Source: Formosa haliotis
GTDB taxonomy: Bacteria; Bacteroidota; Bacteroidia; Flavobacteriales; Flavobacteriaceae
Assembly: GCF_001685485.1 (NCBI RefSeq)
Contig: NZ_BDEL01000001.1
Coordinates: 3,221,501-3,285,500, forward strand
Direction of reading: 5' to 3'
Length of the DNA stretch: 64,000 bases
The position numbers and the translations under genes were made by a program. The stretch's first letter is position 1; every line of letters starts with the position of its first letter. The notes under the pieces were generated by a model that saw only the letters and a list, made by a program, of their open reading frames with translations, searched no databases and was not told where the DNA came from. Below are positions 8,159 to 18,390 of the stretch, piece by piece.

Positions 8159-9136
8159 ATGAGAACAATTCAATTCAGAGAAGCGATTTGTGAAGCCATG
8201 AGTGAAGAAATGCGCAGAGATGAGAGCATTTATTTAATGGGTGAAGAAGTTGCTGAATACAATGGTGCGTACAAAGCATCAAAAGGAATGTTAGACGAGT
8301 TTGGTGCAAAGCGTGTTATTGATACACCTATTGCAGAATTAGGTTTTGCAGGTATAGCTGTAGGTTCTACTATGACTGGCAATAGGCCAATTGTAGAGTA
8401 TATGACCTTCAACTTTTCATTAGTAGGAATTGATCAAATTATAAATAATGCTGCGAAAATTAGACAAATGTCTGGTGGACAATTTAAATGTCCAATCGTA
8501 TTTAGAGGTCCTACGGCTTCAGCTGGTCAGTTAGGTGCTACACACTCGCAAGCATTCGAAAGTTGGTTCGCTAACACACCAGGATTAAAAGTAATTGTAC
8601 CTTCTAATGTGTACGATGCAAAAGGTCTTTTAAAAGCTGCTATTCGTGATGACGATCCAGTAATTTTTATGGAAAGTGAGCAAATGTACGGTGATAAAGG
8701 AGAGGTGCCAGAAGGAGAATATGTTGTTCCAATTGGTGTTGCCGATATTAAACGTGAAGGTACAGATGTTACTATTGTGTCTTTTGGTAAAATTATTAAA
8801 GAAGCATACAAAGCTGCAGACGAGTTAGAGAAAGAAGGGATTTCTTGCGAAATTATAGATTTACGTACTGTGCGTCCAATGGACCGTGAGGCGATTTTAA
8901 AATCTGTTAAAAAAACTAACCGTTTAGTAATTTTAGAAGAAGCGTGGCCATTTGGTAACGTTGCTACAGAGATTACTTACTTAGTACAATCTCAAGCTTT
9001 CGATTATCTTGATGCTCCAATTATTAAAATAAATACAGCAGATACTCCTGCACCATATTCTCCAGTATTATTGGCAGAATGGTTACCAAATAGCAACGAT
9101 GTTGTTAAAGCGGTAAAAAAGGTAATGTATAAGTAG
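8159..9136 (+). CDS. pdhB: Pyruvate dehydrogenase E1 component, beta subunit
   Basis: 325 residues, complete. It has the transketolase pyrimidine-binding half (MGEEVAEYNGAYKASKG, then IDTPIAELGFAGIAVGS, then VEYMTFNF) and the transketolase C-terminal half (EIIDLRTVRPMD, LEEAWPFGNVATEI). It is the beta partner of the thiamine-diphosphate E1 that decarboxylates pyruvate. The alpha subunit and the E2/E3 subunits are not in this window, so the complex is encoded at more than one locus. Branched-chain 2-oxoacid E1-beta is the main alternative, but the pattern favours PdhB. Confidence 0.93.
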   Translation: MRTIQFREAICEAMSEEMRRDESIYLMGEEVAEYNGAYKASKGMLDEFGAKRVIDTPIAELGFAGIAVGSTMTGNRPIVEYMTFNFSLVGIDQIINNAAKIRQMSGGQFKCPIVFRGPTASAGQLGATHSQAFESWFANTPGLKVIVPSNVYDAKGLLKAAIRDDDPVIFMESEQMYGDKGEVPEGEYVVPIGVADIKREGTDVTIVSFGKIIKEAYKAADELEKEGISCEIIDLRTVRPMDREAILKSVKKTNRLVILEEAWPFGNVATEITYLVQSQAFDYLDAPIIKINTADTPAPYSPVLLAEWLPNSNDVVKAVKKVMYK

Positions 9137-9157
9137 ACTGCATTTTACTACATATTT

Positions 9158-9200
9158 AAAACTTCATCAACATGATTTATTGCTGATGAAGTTTTTTTTT
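9158..9200 (+). terminator. Terminator after pdhB, abutting the next start codon
   Basis: AAACTTCATCA and TGATGAAGTTT pair, followed by a run of nine or so T. The T-run ends only 4 bp before the ATG of the DUF5686 gene at 9205. Confidence 0.8.
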
Positions 9201-9204
9201 AACT

Positions 9205-11697
9205 ATGAATTTAAAACTTAGCCTCGTATTTTTTCTCTTTGGATATTTATCCCTACTAGCACAAACCAAAGTTAGTGGTTATGTGTTCGATGAAAATAAC
9301 GACCCCGTAGCATACGCAAATGTTGTTTTTAAAGGCTCCTCGCAAGGTACAATTACCAACGAGGAAGGGAAATTCTATATGGAGTCTGAGCAGACTTGGG
9401 AAGAGCTTATTATATCGTTTATAGGTTACCAAACCCAACACATCCCGCTTTCTAAAAAAATAAATTACAACCTAGAAGTTGTTTTAAAAGAAGAGGCTTC
9501 TCAGTTAGATCAAGTTGTTATTGTCTCTGGAAAGCAACCTAAAAAAAATAATCCTGCGATCGATATTTTGAGAAAAATATGGGAGCATAAACGCCACAAC
9601 GGACTAAGAAAGTTCGACCATTACGAATACAGTAAATACGAGAAAATAGAATTCGATTTAAATACTATAGATAGTGCCTTAACAAAGAATAAAATATTTA
9701 AAGGCATGGAATTTATTTTTGAATCTGTAGATACTTCTAACGTAACCGGTAAAACTTACTTGCCTATTTTTATTAACGAATCTGCTAGTAATGTTTACGG
9801 AGATAATGTCAACAAAAAGGAGCGCGAAGAGTTAAAAGGAAATAAAATGTCTGGGTTTAGTAATAATCAATTCATTTTAGACTTTATAAAAGATCTGTAT
9901 TCGCAGTACGACGTGTATGATAATTACTTGAAATTTTTCGAAAAAAGTTTTGTAAGCCCTCTCTCTAAAACAGGAATTAATACCTATAATTATGTCTTGG
10001 CAGACAGTGCCTTTATAGACAATAAATGGTGTTATAACATTATTTATTATCCACGAAGAAAAAACGAGTTAACTTTTAAAGGTGATTTTTGGGTGAACGA
10101 TTCTACGTTCGCCATTAAGAAAATAAATATGCAGGCCTCTAAAAGTGCCAATATAAACTGGGTTAAAGACATTTATATAGAACAGGATTTTGATGTATTA
10201 AACGATTCTGTGTTTCTTATAAAACGCGATTACTTTATGTCCGATTTTTCATTTCGAAAGAAAGAAAAAGCACGCGGAGTTTATGGAAAGCGAACTACTC
10301 TCTACGATAATTATGTGTTCGATAAACCTCGAAAAGAAGATTTTTATAAGGAAGAGGTTTTTGAATATAATGAAGATACCTATAATCGAGACGATAGCTT
10401 TTGGGATGCCAATAGGATGGAAACCTTAAGTAAAGATGAAAAAGGGGTCTATAAAATGTTAGACACTTTACAAACCGTAAGTAAATTTAAAATGCTCTAT
10501 GGTGCCGCAACCATATTGGCTTCCGGATATATCGAGTTGGATAAACTTAATATAGACTATGGTTCTATTTATTCAACCTTTGGTTTTAATGAAGTAGAAG
10601 GTATTAGAATTCGTGGTGGAGCGCGAACCTATTTTGGACCTAATGATCCCTGGCGATTAGAAGGGTTTTTAGCTTATGGGTTTAGAGACGAAAAAATGAA
10701 ATATGGTATTTCTGGAAAATGGTTACTTAATAAAGAAAACCGATTTATAATTTCTGGAGGACATAGAAAAGATATAGAACAAATTGGGGCCAGTTTAACC
10801 ACATCGACAGATGTTTTAGGTCGTAGTTTAGCTTCTTCAGCCTTATTTGCAAAAGGAACTAACGATAAATTATCAAACATAGAACTAACAAGTCTTGCTT
10901 TTGAATTAGAACCTATTAAAAATATAGTGTTTAGATTGGGTGCCGATTTTAGAACCTTAAGTTCGGCTTCACCTTCCTTTAACTTAGATTATTATACAGA
11001 CGATACTTATACTGAAGTGGCTTCCGAATTAAAACAATTTGAAACGGCACTTTCGGTTACTTATTTCCCAAATAGGCGCATGACGGGCTATGGCGTGGAA
11101 AGGGCTAGAGCAAACGATAATTATGCCACGCTTTTTGCACAACTTAGTATAGGAGAAAAAAACTTGTTAGATAGTGATTTCGACTATAAGAAAATTCAGT
11201 TTTCTTATACACAACCTTGGCAATTGGGAGGATTTGGTAGGTTACTAACTACGGTAGAATCCGGTAAAACTTTTGGAGAGGTGCCTTTAGGCTTGTTAAG
11301 TGTAGTGCCGGGTAACCAAGCTTATTTTTCAATTTATAACACCTTCTCGCAATTAAATTATTACGAATTTATTACCGATACTTATGTTTCTGCACATATG
11401 GAGCATAATTTTAACGGACGTTTGTTTTCTAGAATTCCTTGGCTTAGAGATTTAAATCTAAGAGAGATTATTGGATTAAGAGGAGTTTGGGGAGAGATCT
11501 CGGATGCCAATATTGCCCTAAACGCATCTAACGTGAGTTATCGCGCACCTAGCGACAAAATATATTACGAATACAGCTTTGGAATTGGAAATATTTTTAA
11601 AGTGTTTAGAATAGATTTTAATTTTAGAGGTAATTATCTAGAAAATCCAGATGCTAGAGATTTTGGTGTAACAGGAACTTTCGGTTTTTATTTCTAA
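9205..11697 (+). CDS. DUF5686 outer-membrane protein with carboxypeptidase-like regulatory domain
   Basis: 830 residues. A signal peptide (1-19, ending LLAQ) is followed by a CarboxypepD_reg-like beta-sandwich at about 20-105 (KVSGYVFDENNDPVAYANVVFKG, the usual opening of SusC-type and DUF5686 proteins). The remainder is DUF5686, with a long aromatic-rich C-terminal half that looks like a beta-barrel ending in GTFGFYF, an outer-membrane-type terminal Phe. There is no TonB plug domain. Function is not established. The start codon lies just behind the pdhB terminator, so it must either rely on readthrough or on a promoter inside that hairpin. Confidence 0.85.
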   Translation: MNLKLSLVFFLFGYLSLLAQTKVSGYVFDENNDPVAYANVVFKGSSQGTITNEEGKFYMESEQTWEELIISFIGYQTQHIPLSKKINYNLEVVLKEEASQLDQVVIVSGKQPKKNNPAIDILRKIWEHKRHNGLRKFDHYEYSKYEKIEFDLNTIDSALTKNKIFKGMEFIFESVDTSNVTGKTYLPIFINESASNVYGDNVNKKEREELKGNKMSGFSNNQFILDFIKDLYSQYDVYDNYLKFFEKSFVSPLSKTGINTYNYVLADSAFIDNKWCYNIIYYPRRKNELTFKGDFWVNDSTFAIKKINMQASKSANINWVKDIYIEQDFDVLNDSVFLIKRDYFMSDFSFRKKEKARGVYGKRTTLYDNYVFDKPRKEDFYKEEVFEYNEDTYNRDDSFWDANRMETLSKDEKGVYKMLDTLQTVSKFKMLYGAATILASGYIELDKLNIDYGSIYSTFGFNEVEGIRIRGGARTYFGPNDPWRLEGFLAYGFRDEKMKYGISGKWLLNKENRFIISGGHRKDIEQIGASLTTSTDVLGRSLASSALFAKGTNDKLSNIELTSLAFELEPIKNIVFRLGADFRTLSSASPSFNLDYYTDDTYTEVASELKQFETALSVTYFPNRRMTGYGVERARANDNYATLFAQLSIGEKNLLDSDFDYKKIQFSYTQPWQLGGFGRLLTTVESGKTFGEVPLGLLSVVPGNQAYFSIYNTFSQLNYYEFITDTYVSAHMEHNFNGRLFSRIPWLRDLNLREIIGLRGVWGEISDANIALNASNVSYRAPSDKIYYEYSFGIGNIFKVFRIDFNFRGNYLENPDARDFGVTGTFGFYF

Positions 11698-11825
11698 ATT
11701 CTACCCTTATTTTTGATTAATTATCAATTTACAACGTTATAATTATTATTTTCAAAATCAATGTCAATTTAGGTTGTCTATAATTAAAGGGTTCATTATT
11801 TTTATGGCCACTAAAAACTTAATAT

Positions 11826-12353
11826 ATGAGCCCGTTAGGACAAGAAACCTTTGATGTATTAATAGAAATCCCGAAGGGGAGTCGAAATAAATACGAATAC
11901 GATTTTAAATTACATAAAATTAGATTCGACAGAATGTTGTTTTCTTCAATGATGTACCCTGGAGATTATGGTTTTATTCCAGAAACGCTAGCCTTAGATA
12001 AGGATCCGCTAGATGTTTTAGTTTTAGGTCATCAGCCAACTTACCCAATGACGGTAATGGAAGTTCGCCCTATTGGTGTGTTCCATATGACAGATGAGAA
12101 GGGACCGGATGAAAAAATAATCTGCGTGCCTGTGTCAGATCCTATTTGGAATAATAAAGGAGATATTTCAGATTTAAATCCGCACCGTTTAAAAGAAATT
12201 GAACACTTTTTTCAGGTTTACAAAGATCTAGAAAAGAAGAAAGTTGATACAGGAGGATGGAGCGATGCTAAAACTGCTCTTAAAATTTATCACGAATGTG
12301 TACAGCGTTATAACGATAGTGAACACAAAGAAAAAGGAGATTTTAAAATCTAA
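11826..12353 (+). CDS. ppa: Inorganic pyrophosphatase (soluble, family I)
   Basis: 175 residues, the normal bacterial size. The metal-binding signature with Asp58, Asp60 and Asp63 (LDKDPLDVLV) is intact, and EIPKGSRNKYEYD, YPGDYGFIPETLA and the second acidic cluster near DEKGPDEKIICVP are in place. It hydrolyses PPi to phosphate in the cytoplasm and pulls biosynthetic reactions forward. It has its own terminator and is followed on the same strand by a membrane pyrophosphatase that uses the same substrate. Confidence 0.98.
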   Translation: MSPLGQETFDVLIEIPKGSRNKYEYDFKLHKIRFDRMLFSSMMYPGDYGFIPETLALDKDPLDVLVLGHQPTYPMTVMEVRPIGVFHMTDEKGPDEKIICVPVSDPIWNNKGDISDLNPHRLKEIEHFFQVYKDLEKKKVDTGGWSDAKTALKIYHECVQRYNDSEHKEKGDFKI

Positions 12354-12368
12354 TTTTATCAAATAAAC

Positions 12369-12407
12369 AAAAAAACCACTTTTAATATGATAAAAGTGGT
12401 TTTTTTA
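12369..12407 (+). terminator. Terminator after ppa
   Basis: AAAAACCACTTTTA and TAAAAGTGGTTTTT form a strong stem with a T-run. Confidence 0.9.
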
Positions 12408-12472
12408 TATTCTTTATTTTGGTACTTTTAATGCATTACTAATTATTAACTAATGCTAATTTGTATTAAAAT

Positions 12473-14812
12473 ATGGAATATCTAATTACCTTCTTGCCCC
12501 TATTTGGGATTCTTGCTTTAATTTTTGTCTTTGTTAAAAATACTTGGGTGTCTAAACAAGACGCTGGAGACGAAAAAATGAAAAGAATTGCAAAAAACAT
12601 TGCAGATGGTGCAATGTCATTTCTAAAAGCAGAGTACAAAGTCCTCTCTATTTTTGTTGTAGCTGTTGCTATATTATTATTTGTTAAAGGAAATTCGGAA
12701 GTCGGATCTAATGGAATGGTCGCCTTATCTTTTGTTGTAGGTGCCATCTGTTCTGCTTTAGCTGGATTTATAGGTATGCGTGTGGCTACCAAAGCTAATG
12801 TAAGGACAACCCAAGCAGCTAGAACATCGTTAGGTAAAGCTTTAGAAGTAGCTTTTGCCGGAGGAGCAGTAATGGGCTTAGGCGTTGTAGGTTTAGGAGT
12901 TTTAGGTTTAAGTTCTTTATTTATAATGTACCAATGGATGTGGCCTGGAGCAGAAAATATTCCTATGGTATTAAATGTACTTTCAGGATTTTCTCTAGGG
13001 GCATCTTCAATCGCTCTTTTTGCTCGTGTAGGAGGAGGTATTTATACTAAGGCTGCCGATGTAGGAGCCGATTTAGTAGGAAAGGTTGAAGCTGGAATTC
13101 CAGAAGATCATCCTTTAAATCCAGCTACTATCGCAGATAATGTTGGAGATAACGTAGGAGATGTTGCAGGTATGGGAGCCGATTTATTCGAATCGTTTGT
13201 AGGTTCTATTATTGGTACCATGGTTTTAGGATCCTTAATATTTACACCAGGTTTCGATGGTTTAGGAGCAGTTTATTTGCCTCTAGCTTTGGCTGCTGTT
13301 GGTATTATTATGTCTATAATAGGAACCTTTTTTGTTCGTGTTAAAGATGGTGGAAATCCGCAAACAGCATTAAATATTGGCGAATTTGGTTCGGCGGGCT
13401 TAATGGTTATCGCGTCTTATTTTATAATTAAAGCCTTAATCCCAGAGCAAGTAGACGGTTTACCTCAAGGATCTTGGGGTGTTTTTATGGCAACCATCGC
13501 AGGTTTAGTTGCGGGATTATTAGTTGGTAAGGTTACAGAATATTATACAGGAACAGGTAAAAAACCTGTAAAAGATATTGTTAGACAATCTCAAACCGGT
13601 GCAGCAACAAATATTATAGCTGGTTTAGGTGTGGGAATGATGTCTACTGCAGTTCCAATTTTGTTAATTGCAGCAGCAATTATCATTTCACATTATTATG
13701 CAGGTTTATATGGTATTGCAATTGCAGCAGTAGGAATGTTAGCAAATACTGGAATTCAATTGGCTGTAGATGCATACGGACCAATATCGGATAATGCAGG
13801 TGGTATTGCGGAAATGGCCGAATTACCTCACGAAGTAAGAGAGCGTACAGATAAATTAGATGCGGTAGGAAACACCACTGCGGCCATAGGAAAAGGATTT
13901 GCTATTGCTTCAGCAGCCTTAACTGCTTTGGCACTTTTTGCAGCGTTTATGAAAACCGCAAATGTAACGGCTATCGATGTGTCTCATCCAGATATAATGG
14001 CAGGACTTTTAGTAGGAGGTATGTTACCGTTTGTGTTTTCGGCATTGTCTATGAATGCGGTGGGTCGTGCAGCCATGGCCATGATAGAAGAAGTGCGTCG
14101 TCAGTTTAGGGACATTCCTGCTTTAAAGGATGCGCTTGTGATTATGAGAAAATACGATTCAGATATGACTAAAGCTTCTCCAGAAGATCGCGCCATTTTT
14201 GACCGTGCCGATGGTGTTGCCGAATACGAAAAATGTGTGGCCATTTCGACCCAAGCTTCTATTAAAGAAATGGTATTACCTGGTTTACTAGCCATCGTGG
14301 TGCCAGTACTAATTGGTTTTATTGGAGGTGCAGAAATGTTAGGTGGTTTGCTTGCAGGGGTTACAACTTGTGGTGTTTTAATGGCTATTTTTCAATCGAA
14401 TGCTGGTGGTGCTTGGGATAATGCTAAAAAGATGATTGAAGAAGAAGGTAAAAAAGGAACAGAAGCCCACAAAGCGGCTGTTGTTGGAGATACTGTGGGA
14501 GATCCGTTTAAAGATACTTCTGGTCCGTCATTAAATATCTTATTAAAATTAATGTCTGTAGTTGCATTAGTTATTGCACCAAGTATTGCCTTAGATGCAG
14601 ATGCTGTTACAGCTTATAACGAAAACACCTTAAATCATAACACAGAAATGGTTCAAGAAGTGCGTAAAGAAGTTGCTATTACTGTAGACGATGATGGTAA
14701 TAAAATAGCCGAAGTGACTACAGTTCGTGTGGTAAATGGTGAAGAGCATATTGAAACTAAAGTTTACGAAGGGAGTGAAGTAGATCAGTTTATTCGTGAA
14801 AACACAAATTAA
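12473..14812 (+). CDS. hppA: Membrane-bound ion-pumping pyrophosphatase
   Basis: 779 residues with about 16 membrane helices. The PPi-binding signature [11 protein letters not shown] (around 194-204), the acidic cluster [20 protein letters not shown], and the late [15 protein letters not shown] are intact, so the pump should be active. [11 protein letters not shown] (around 466-476) has Ala where K+-independent enzymes have Lys, which marks the K+-dependent class. Whether it moves Na+ or H+ cannot be decided by eye. An extra tail of about 70 polar, acidic residues after the last helix (from about 710) is unusual relative to the smaller bacterial enzymes and would be periplasmic if the usual topology holds. 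It lies about 120 bp after ppa with a terminator between. Confidence 0.97.
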   Translation: MEYLITFLPLFGILALIFVFVKNTWVSKQDAGDEKMKRIAKNIADGAMSFLKAEYKVLSIFVVAVAILLFVKGNSEVGSNGMVALSFVVGAICSALAGFIGMRVATKANVRTTQAARTSLGKALEVAFAGGAVMGLGVVGLGVLGLSSLFIMYQWMWPGAENIPMVLNVLSGFSLGASSIALFARVGGGIYTKAADVGADLVGKVEAGIPEDHPLNPATIADNVGDNVGDVAGMGADLFESFVGSIIGTMVLGSLIFTPGFDGLGAVYLPLALAAVGIIMSIIGTFFVRVKDGGNPQTALNIGEFGSAGLMVIASYFIIKALIPEQVDGLPQGSWGVFMATIAGLVAGLLVGKVTEYYTGTGKKPVKDIVRQSQTGAATNIIAGLGVGMMSTAVPILLIAAAIIISHYYAGLYGIAIAAVGMLANTGIQLAVDAYGPISDNAGGIAEMAELPHEVRERTDKLDAVGNTTAAIGKGFAIASAALTALALFAAFMKTANVTAIDVSHPDIMAGLLVGGMLPFVFSALSMNAVGRAAMAMIEEVRRQFRDIPALKDALVIMRKYDSDMTKASPEDRAIFDRADGVAEYEKCVAISTQASIKEMVLPGLLAIVVPVLIGFIGGAEMLGGLLAGVTTCGVLMAIFQSNAGGAWDNAKKMIEEEGKKGTEAHKAAVVGDTVGDPFKDTSGPSLNILLKLMSVVALVIAPSIALDADAVTAYNENTLNHNTEMVQEVRKEVAITVDDDGNKIAEVTTVRVVNGEEHIETKVYEGSEVDQFIRENTN

Positions 14813-14834
14813 AAAATAAATTAAAGTTTTAATC

Positions 14835-14870
14835 AAAACCGCCTGAAATTAATGTTTCAGGCGGTTTTTC
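14835..14870 (+). terminator. Terminator after hppA
   Basis: AAAACCGCCTGAAA and TTTCAGGCGGTTTT pair perfectly and a T-run follows. Confidence 0.92.
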
Positions 14871-14945
14871 ATTTATAAATAGCTTTAAATCCGATATTAA
14901 TCTTCTATTTTTACACTAAATTTAATATGACGATTAGTATTAAAG

Positions 14946-15944
14946 ATGTTTAAGAAAGATCCCTTACAAATAATTGCATTTCAAAGTTACGGTTCAAGTA
15001 CTCATTTTTATCTTCGAGGTAGAGCGTTAGAGGACGAAACCATTGATTTGGAACAAAAAGGATTATTCAAACTTTTTATAAACACGTATAAACGTTTTGA
15101 AAGTGATGAGGTAAAGGATGTAGAATTAAATTTACGTTTACCAAACGATCGGGTTTTAAAAGTTAGGACCGATGAACATGGCTATTTTAAATCTGAAGAA
15201 ATTTTAGAAGATTTAGATACCTTAACAAATAAGGAAGGATGGTTACAAGTGGTCGCTTCCTATAGCGATGTCAATATAAAACGTAAAATAACAAATCAGA
15301 ATCGATTTCCTGCCGAAATTTTGATACCCTCGAAGACAGCACAATATGGTGTTATTAGCGATATAGACGATACCATTATGCATACGGGTGTAACCTCATT
15401 ATTAAAATGGCGTGTTTTTGTAAATACCTTTTTTAAAGGGGCTTTTAAACGCATTCCTTTGGAAGGTGCTGCTGGATTCTACCATAAGTTACACCGAGGT
15501 AAATCGGGGAAAGATGCTAATCCTATTTTTTATGTAAGTCATAGCCCTTGGAATTTATATCGGTATTTAAAATTTTTTCTGAAAGCGAATAATTTTCCAA
15601 AAGGTCCTATTTTACTGCGTAGTATGAACACGATTTTTAGAAAGAAAAGCAGCAGTGAGAAGCCTGAAAAACAGAAAGAAATTATAAATATACTTAAAAT
15701 GTATCCCGAGTTGCCTTTTATTCTAATAGGTGATAGCGGTGAACACGACGCCGATATTTATATTGAAATTGCAGAGTTGTTTCCTAAGCGCATTCTTGCT
15801 ATTTATTTACGCTGTGTAGGACATAAAACTAAAATGCTGCGCATAAAAGGACTTTTTGAATCTTATAAAACCACACCGGCTTTATTGGTGCATTCAAGTA
15901 AAGAAGCTATAGATCATGCCAGACGTAGCGGATTTATTCAGTAA
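14946..15944 (+). CDS. App1-like phosphatidate phosphatase domain protein (DUF2183)
   Basis: 332 residues. The first 130 residues form a beta-rich domain. The second half has the DxDxT catalytic motif of the HAD superfamily at Asp139, Asp141 and Thr143 (ISDIDDTIMHTG), then YVSHSPWNLY and a late acidic motif LIGDSGEHDADIY. This is the App1/DUF2183 catalytic domain, known in yeast App1 as a phosphatidate phosphatase. No signal peptide or membrane helix is seen, so it probably acts on the cytoplasmic face of the membrane. The exact substrate in bacteria is unknown. Its 3' end is 5 bp from the convergent kinase gene. Confidence 0.85.
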   Translation: MFKKDPLQIIAFQSYGSSTHFYLRGRALEDETIDLEQKGLFKLFINTYKRFESDEVKDVELNLRLPNDRVLKVRTDEHGYFKSEEILEDLDTLTNKEGWLQVVASYSDVNIKRKITNQNRFPAEILIPSKTAQYGVISDIDDTIMHTGVTSLLKWRVFVNTFFKGAFKRIPLEGAAGFYHKLHRGKSGKDANPIFYVSHSPWNLYRYLKFFLKANNFPKGPILLRSMNTIFRKKSSSEKPEKQKEIINILKMYPELPFILIGDSGEHDADIYIEIAELFPKRILAIYLRCVGHKTKMLRIKGLFESYKTTPALLVHSSKEAIDHARRSGFIQ

Positions 15945-15949
15945 AAAAA

Positions 15950-16564
15950 TTAGAATAAGCCGTTTATTTCGGCATCAATTCTATTAATAACATAGCCTAA
16001 ATCTTCAGGATTGTCTACAAAATCTAAGTTATCTACATCAATAATTAAGAGTTTCCCTTTGTTGTAGCCATGAATCCAAGCTTCGTAACGCTCATTTAAT
16101 CGGCTTAAATAATCTATACTTATAGAATTTTCGTAATCACGACCACGTTTTTGAATTTGCCCAACTAAGTTCGGAATCGAGCTGCGTAGATAAATTAACA
16201 AGTCTGGCCCTTGTACAAGCTCTTCCATCAAATCAAAAAGCGAACGGTAATTTTCAAAATCACGATTCGTCATTAATCCCATGGCGTGTAAATTAGGTGC
16301 AAAAATATGGGCGTCTTCGTAAATTGTTCGGTCTTGAACAATCTCTTTTCCGCTTTGTCTAATTTGTAAAACTTGTCTAAAACGACTATTTAAAAAGTAA
16401 ACTTGAAGATTAAAACTCCAGCGTTCCATCTGGTTATAAAAATCATCTAAATATGGATTGTCTACAACGTCCTCTAATTGGGCTTCCCATTTAAAATGTT
16501 TAGCAAGTAACTTGGTTAACGTGGTTTTTCCAGCGCCAATATTTCCGGCAATTGCAACGTGCAT
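15950..16564 (-). CDS. Deoxynucleoside kinase
   Basis: 204 residues. P-loop GNIGAGKTT at residues 7-15, the substrate-lid pattern DRTIYEDAHIFAPNL, and the arginine-bearing lid QKRGRDYE are all as in the dCK/dGK/dNK family. It phosphorylates salvaged deoxynucleosides in the cytoplasm, in line with the nucleoside transporter and thyA elsewhere in the window. Which base it prefers cannot be read by eye. It starts 4 bp after the stop of the exported protein gene upstream, so they form an operon. Confidence 0.92.
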   Translation of the reverse strand: MHVAIAGNIGAGKTTLTKLLAKHFKWEAQLEDVVDNPYLDDFYNQMERWSFNLQVYFLNSRFRQVLQIRQSGKEIVQDRTIYEDAHIFAPNLHAMGLMTNRDFENYRSLFDLMEELVQGPDLLIYLRSSIPNLVGQIQKRGRDYENSISIDYLSRLNERYEAWIHGYNKGKLLIIDVDNLDFVDNPEDLGYVINRIDAEINGLF

Positions 16565-16567
16565 ATC

Positions 16568-17347
16568 TTAAGGTGTTTTTAATTGGAATTGATTCAGGGT
16601 TTTCAAGTCGTAAAGATACAAGGTTTCGTTGGTAAGCAAAAACTGTTTTATTAATAAATCGGGTAACTTTATTTTTAAAAAACTTGAAGTTCCTTTTTTT
16701 AAATAGAACAATTCATTTGCTTTTTGAAGCACTAAATTCTCATTGCTTTCATCGAGTTTTGTAAAGCCTTCATTTTTAATTTTTTGAACCATAGAGCCAA
16801 CATAGTTAAACTGATAAAGAAAATCTTTAGTAAGAAGCCAGCACCAATTATAATTACTTACAATATCTAAAACATCGTTATTTATTGGGGTCGATGCCGC
16901 TCGTACAGCATTGGTTTTATAATCGTAAAGTTCTAATTGTTGGGTGTTGTCGTTAAAAATCCATAATGTGGTGTCGTATCCTGTTGCCACATGCGATGGA
17001 TTTCTGTATGGTGTAATGGTATTAAAATCGATTTTAAAAATTTCTGCCAAACGGTTATCTAAAATTATTACCGTATTAAAATTACTGTAAAATAAATTCA
17101 GTCGCAACGAATTAAAAGTGTTAACACGTGTAATTGGTCCTAACTGCAAATTGGTGTAATGTAAAGTCTGTTTTGCGTTTTGTTTAGAAAATTCATTTTG
17201 TTTAATATAATAGGTGGTTTCTAAGCCATCATCATCAACAAAAGTGGTTACCTCTAGCGGTTTCGATGATTTAAGCTCGGCTTCAATAATCGATTGGCTA
17301 TGCATAGATACGGTTGATAACAAAAAAGCAAATACAAGAATTTTCAT
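16568..17347 (-). CDS. Exported hypothetical protein, probable beta-propeller
   Basis: About 259 residues from the chosen ATG at 17347, which begins a clean signal peptide (MKILVFAFLLSTVSMHSQ). An ATG 15 bp upstream would add MYFSS and is less likely. The mature part is a chain of short beta-strand repeats with aromatic and Asp residues (DNRLAEIFKIDF, GYDTTLWIFND, QLELYDYKTN, LYLYDLKTLNQF), as in beta-propellers. No catalytic motif is seen. It lies directly upstream of, and 3 bp from, the deoxynucleoside kinase gene. I do not recognise a function. Confidence 0.7.
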   Translation of the reverse strand: MKILVFAFLLSTVSMHSQSIIEAELKSSKPLEVTTFVDDDGLETTYYIKQNEFSKQNAKQTLHYTNLQLGPITRVNTFNSLRLNLFYSNFNTVIILDNRLAEIFKIDFNTITPYRNPSHVATGYDTTLWIFNDNTQQLELYDYKTNAVRAASTPINNDVLDIVSNYNWCWLLTKDFLYQFNYVGSMVQKIKNEGFTKLDESNENLVLQKANELFYLKKGTSSFLKIKLPDLLIKQFLLTNETLYLYDLKTLNQFQLKTP

Positions 17348-17516
17348 ACTTGAAAAGTACAAAATTCAACCGATTATTTTCAAAATTTCGTTGAGGTGAA
17401 TTTAAAATAAACAAACTGCAATAAAATAAATCTCAATAAAATTGAATTCCAGATTAAACGATTTAAAATTTTAAGAGTCTTATAACATATTATAACCTTG
17501 GTTAATTCAATTTAAT

Positions 17517-18365
17517 ATGAAATCACACATGTTTAAAACACTTATGGTGTTTGCCATTTTCGCGACCTCATTGCATAATTATGCACAGGCCGATTTTCAG
17601 GGCGTAGCCTACTACGAGTCTAAAACTACTGCAGATATGCCAGACTTTGGAGGTAGACAAATGAGCGAAGAACAAAAAAAACGAATTGCAGAACGTATGA
17701 AATCGATGTTAGAAAAAACATATGTATTGACGTTTAATCGTTCGGAATCTATTTATAAAGAAGAAGAAAAGTTAGAAGCGCCTACAACATCTGGCGGACG
17801 TGGATTTAGAGGCATGGATTTATCTTCAGGGCCGCAATATAAAAATATTAAAACCAACCAGATTCTTATAGATCAAGAGTTTTTTGGGAAACAATTTTTA
17901 ATTAAAGATTCTTTGCCAAAATTAGAATGGAAGATGGAAAATGAAACCAAGCAAATTGGACAATATACCTGTTTTAAAGCCACAGCCATGAAAACGGTTA
18001 GCGCAACGGACATTAGAACTATGAGACCTCCAGGACGGGGCGGAGATGATAACGATAAAGAAGAGAAAGAAGAAACACCAAAGCAAATTTTGGTAACGGC
18101 ATGGTATACACCACAAATTCCAATTAATCAAGGGCCAGGAGAATACTGGGGATTACCAGGTTTAATTTTAGAAATTAATGCCGATCGTACAACCATACTT
18201 TGCTCTAAAATTGTTTTAAATTCTAAAGATGGCGAGGTTATTAAGGAACCTAAAAGAGGTAAAGAAGTAACACAAGAAGAATACAACGAGATTGTGAAAA
18301 AGAAAATGGAGGAAATGCGCGAAATGTATGGAGGCCGAGGACCAGGTGGCGGACGTAGACGATAA
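17517..18365 (+). CDS. GLPGLI family protein
   Basis: 282 residues with a signal peptide (ending HNYAQA). The family signature is exact: GPGEYWGLPGLILEI near residues 204-218. The C-terminus is rich in Glu, Lys, Gly and Arg. GLPGLI proteins are of unknown function, are largely confined to Bacteroidota, and are often encoded next to a TonB-dependent or SusC-like receptor. That is the case here: the receptor start is 25 bp downstream of this stop. Confidence 0.92.
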   Translation: MKSHMFKTLMVFAIFATSLHNYAQADFQGVAYYESKTTADMPDFGGRQMSEEQKKRIAERMKSMLEKTYVLTFNRSESIYKEEEKLEAPTTSGGRGFRGMDLSSGPQYKNIKTNQILIDQEFFGKQFLIKDSLPKLEWKMENETKQIGQYTCFKATAMKTVSATDIRTMRPPGRGGDDNDKEEKEETPKQILVTAWYTPQIPINQGPGEYWGLPGLILEINADRTTILCSKIVLNSKDGEVIKEPKRGKEVTQEEYNEIVKKKMEEMREMYGGRGPGGGRRR

Positions 18366-18390
18366 TAGCTTAGAACATATACCAATTAAA

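Noticed and set aside
18328..18390. Upstream start for the outer-membrane receptor
   Set aside because: It would overlap the GLPGLI gene and bury the signal peptide. The ATG at 18391 opens a clean signal peptide.
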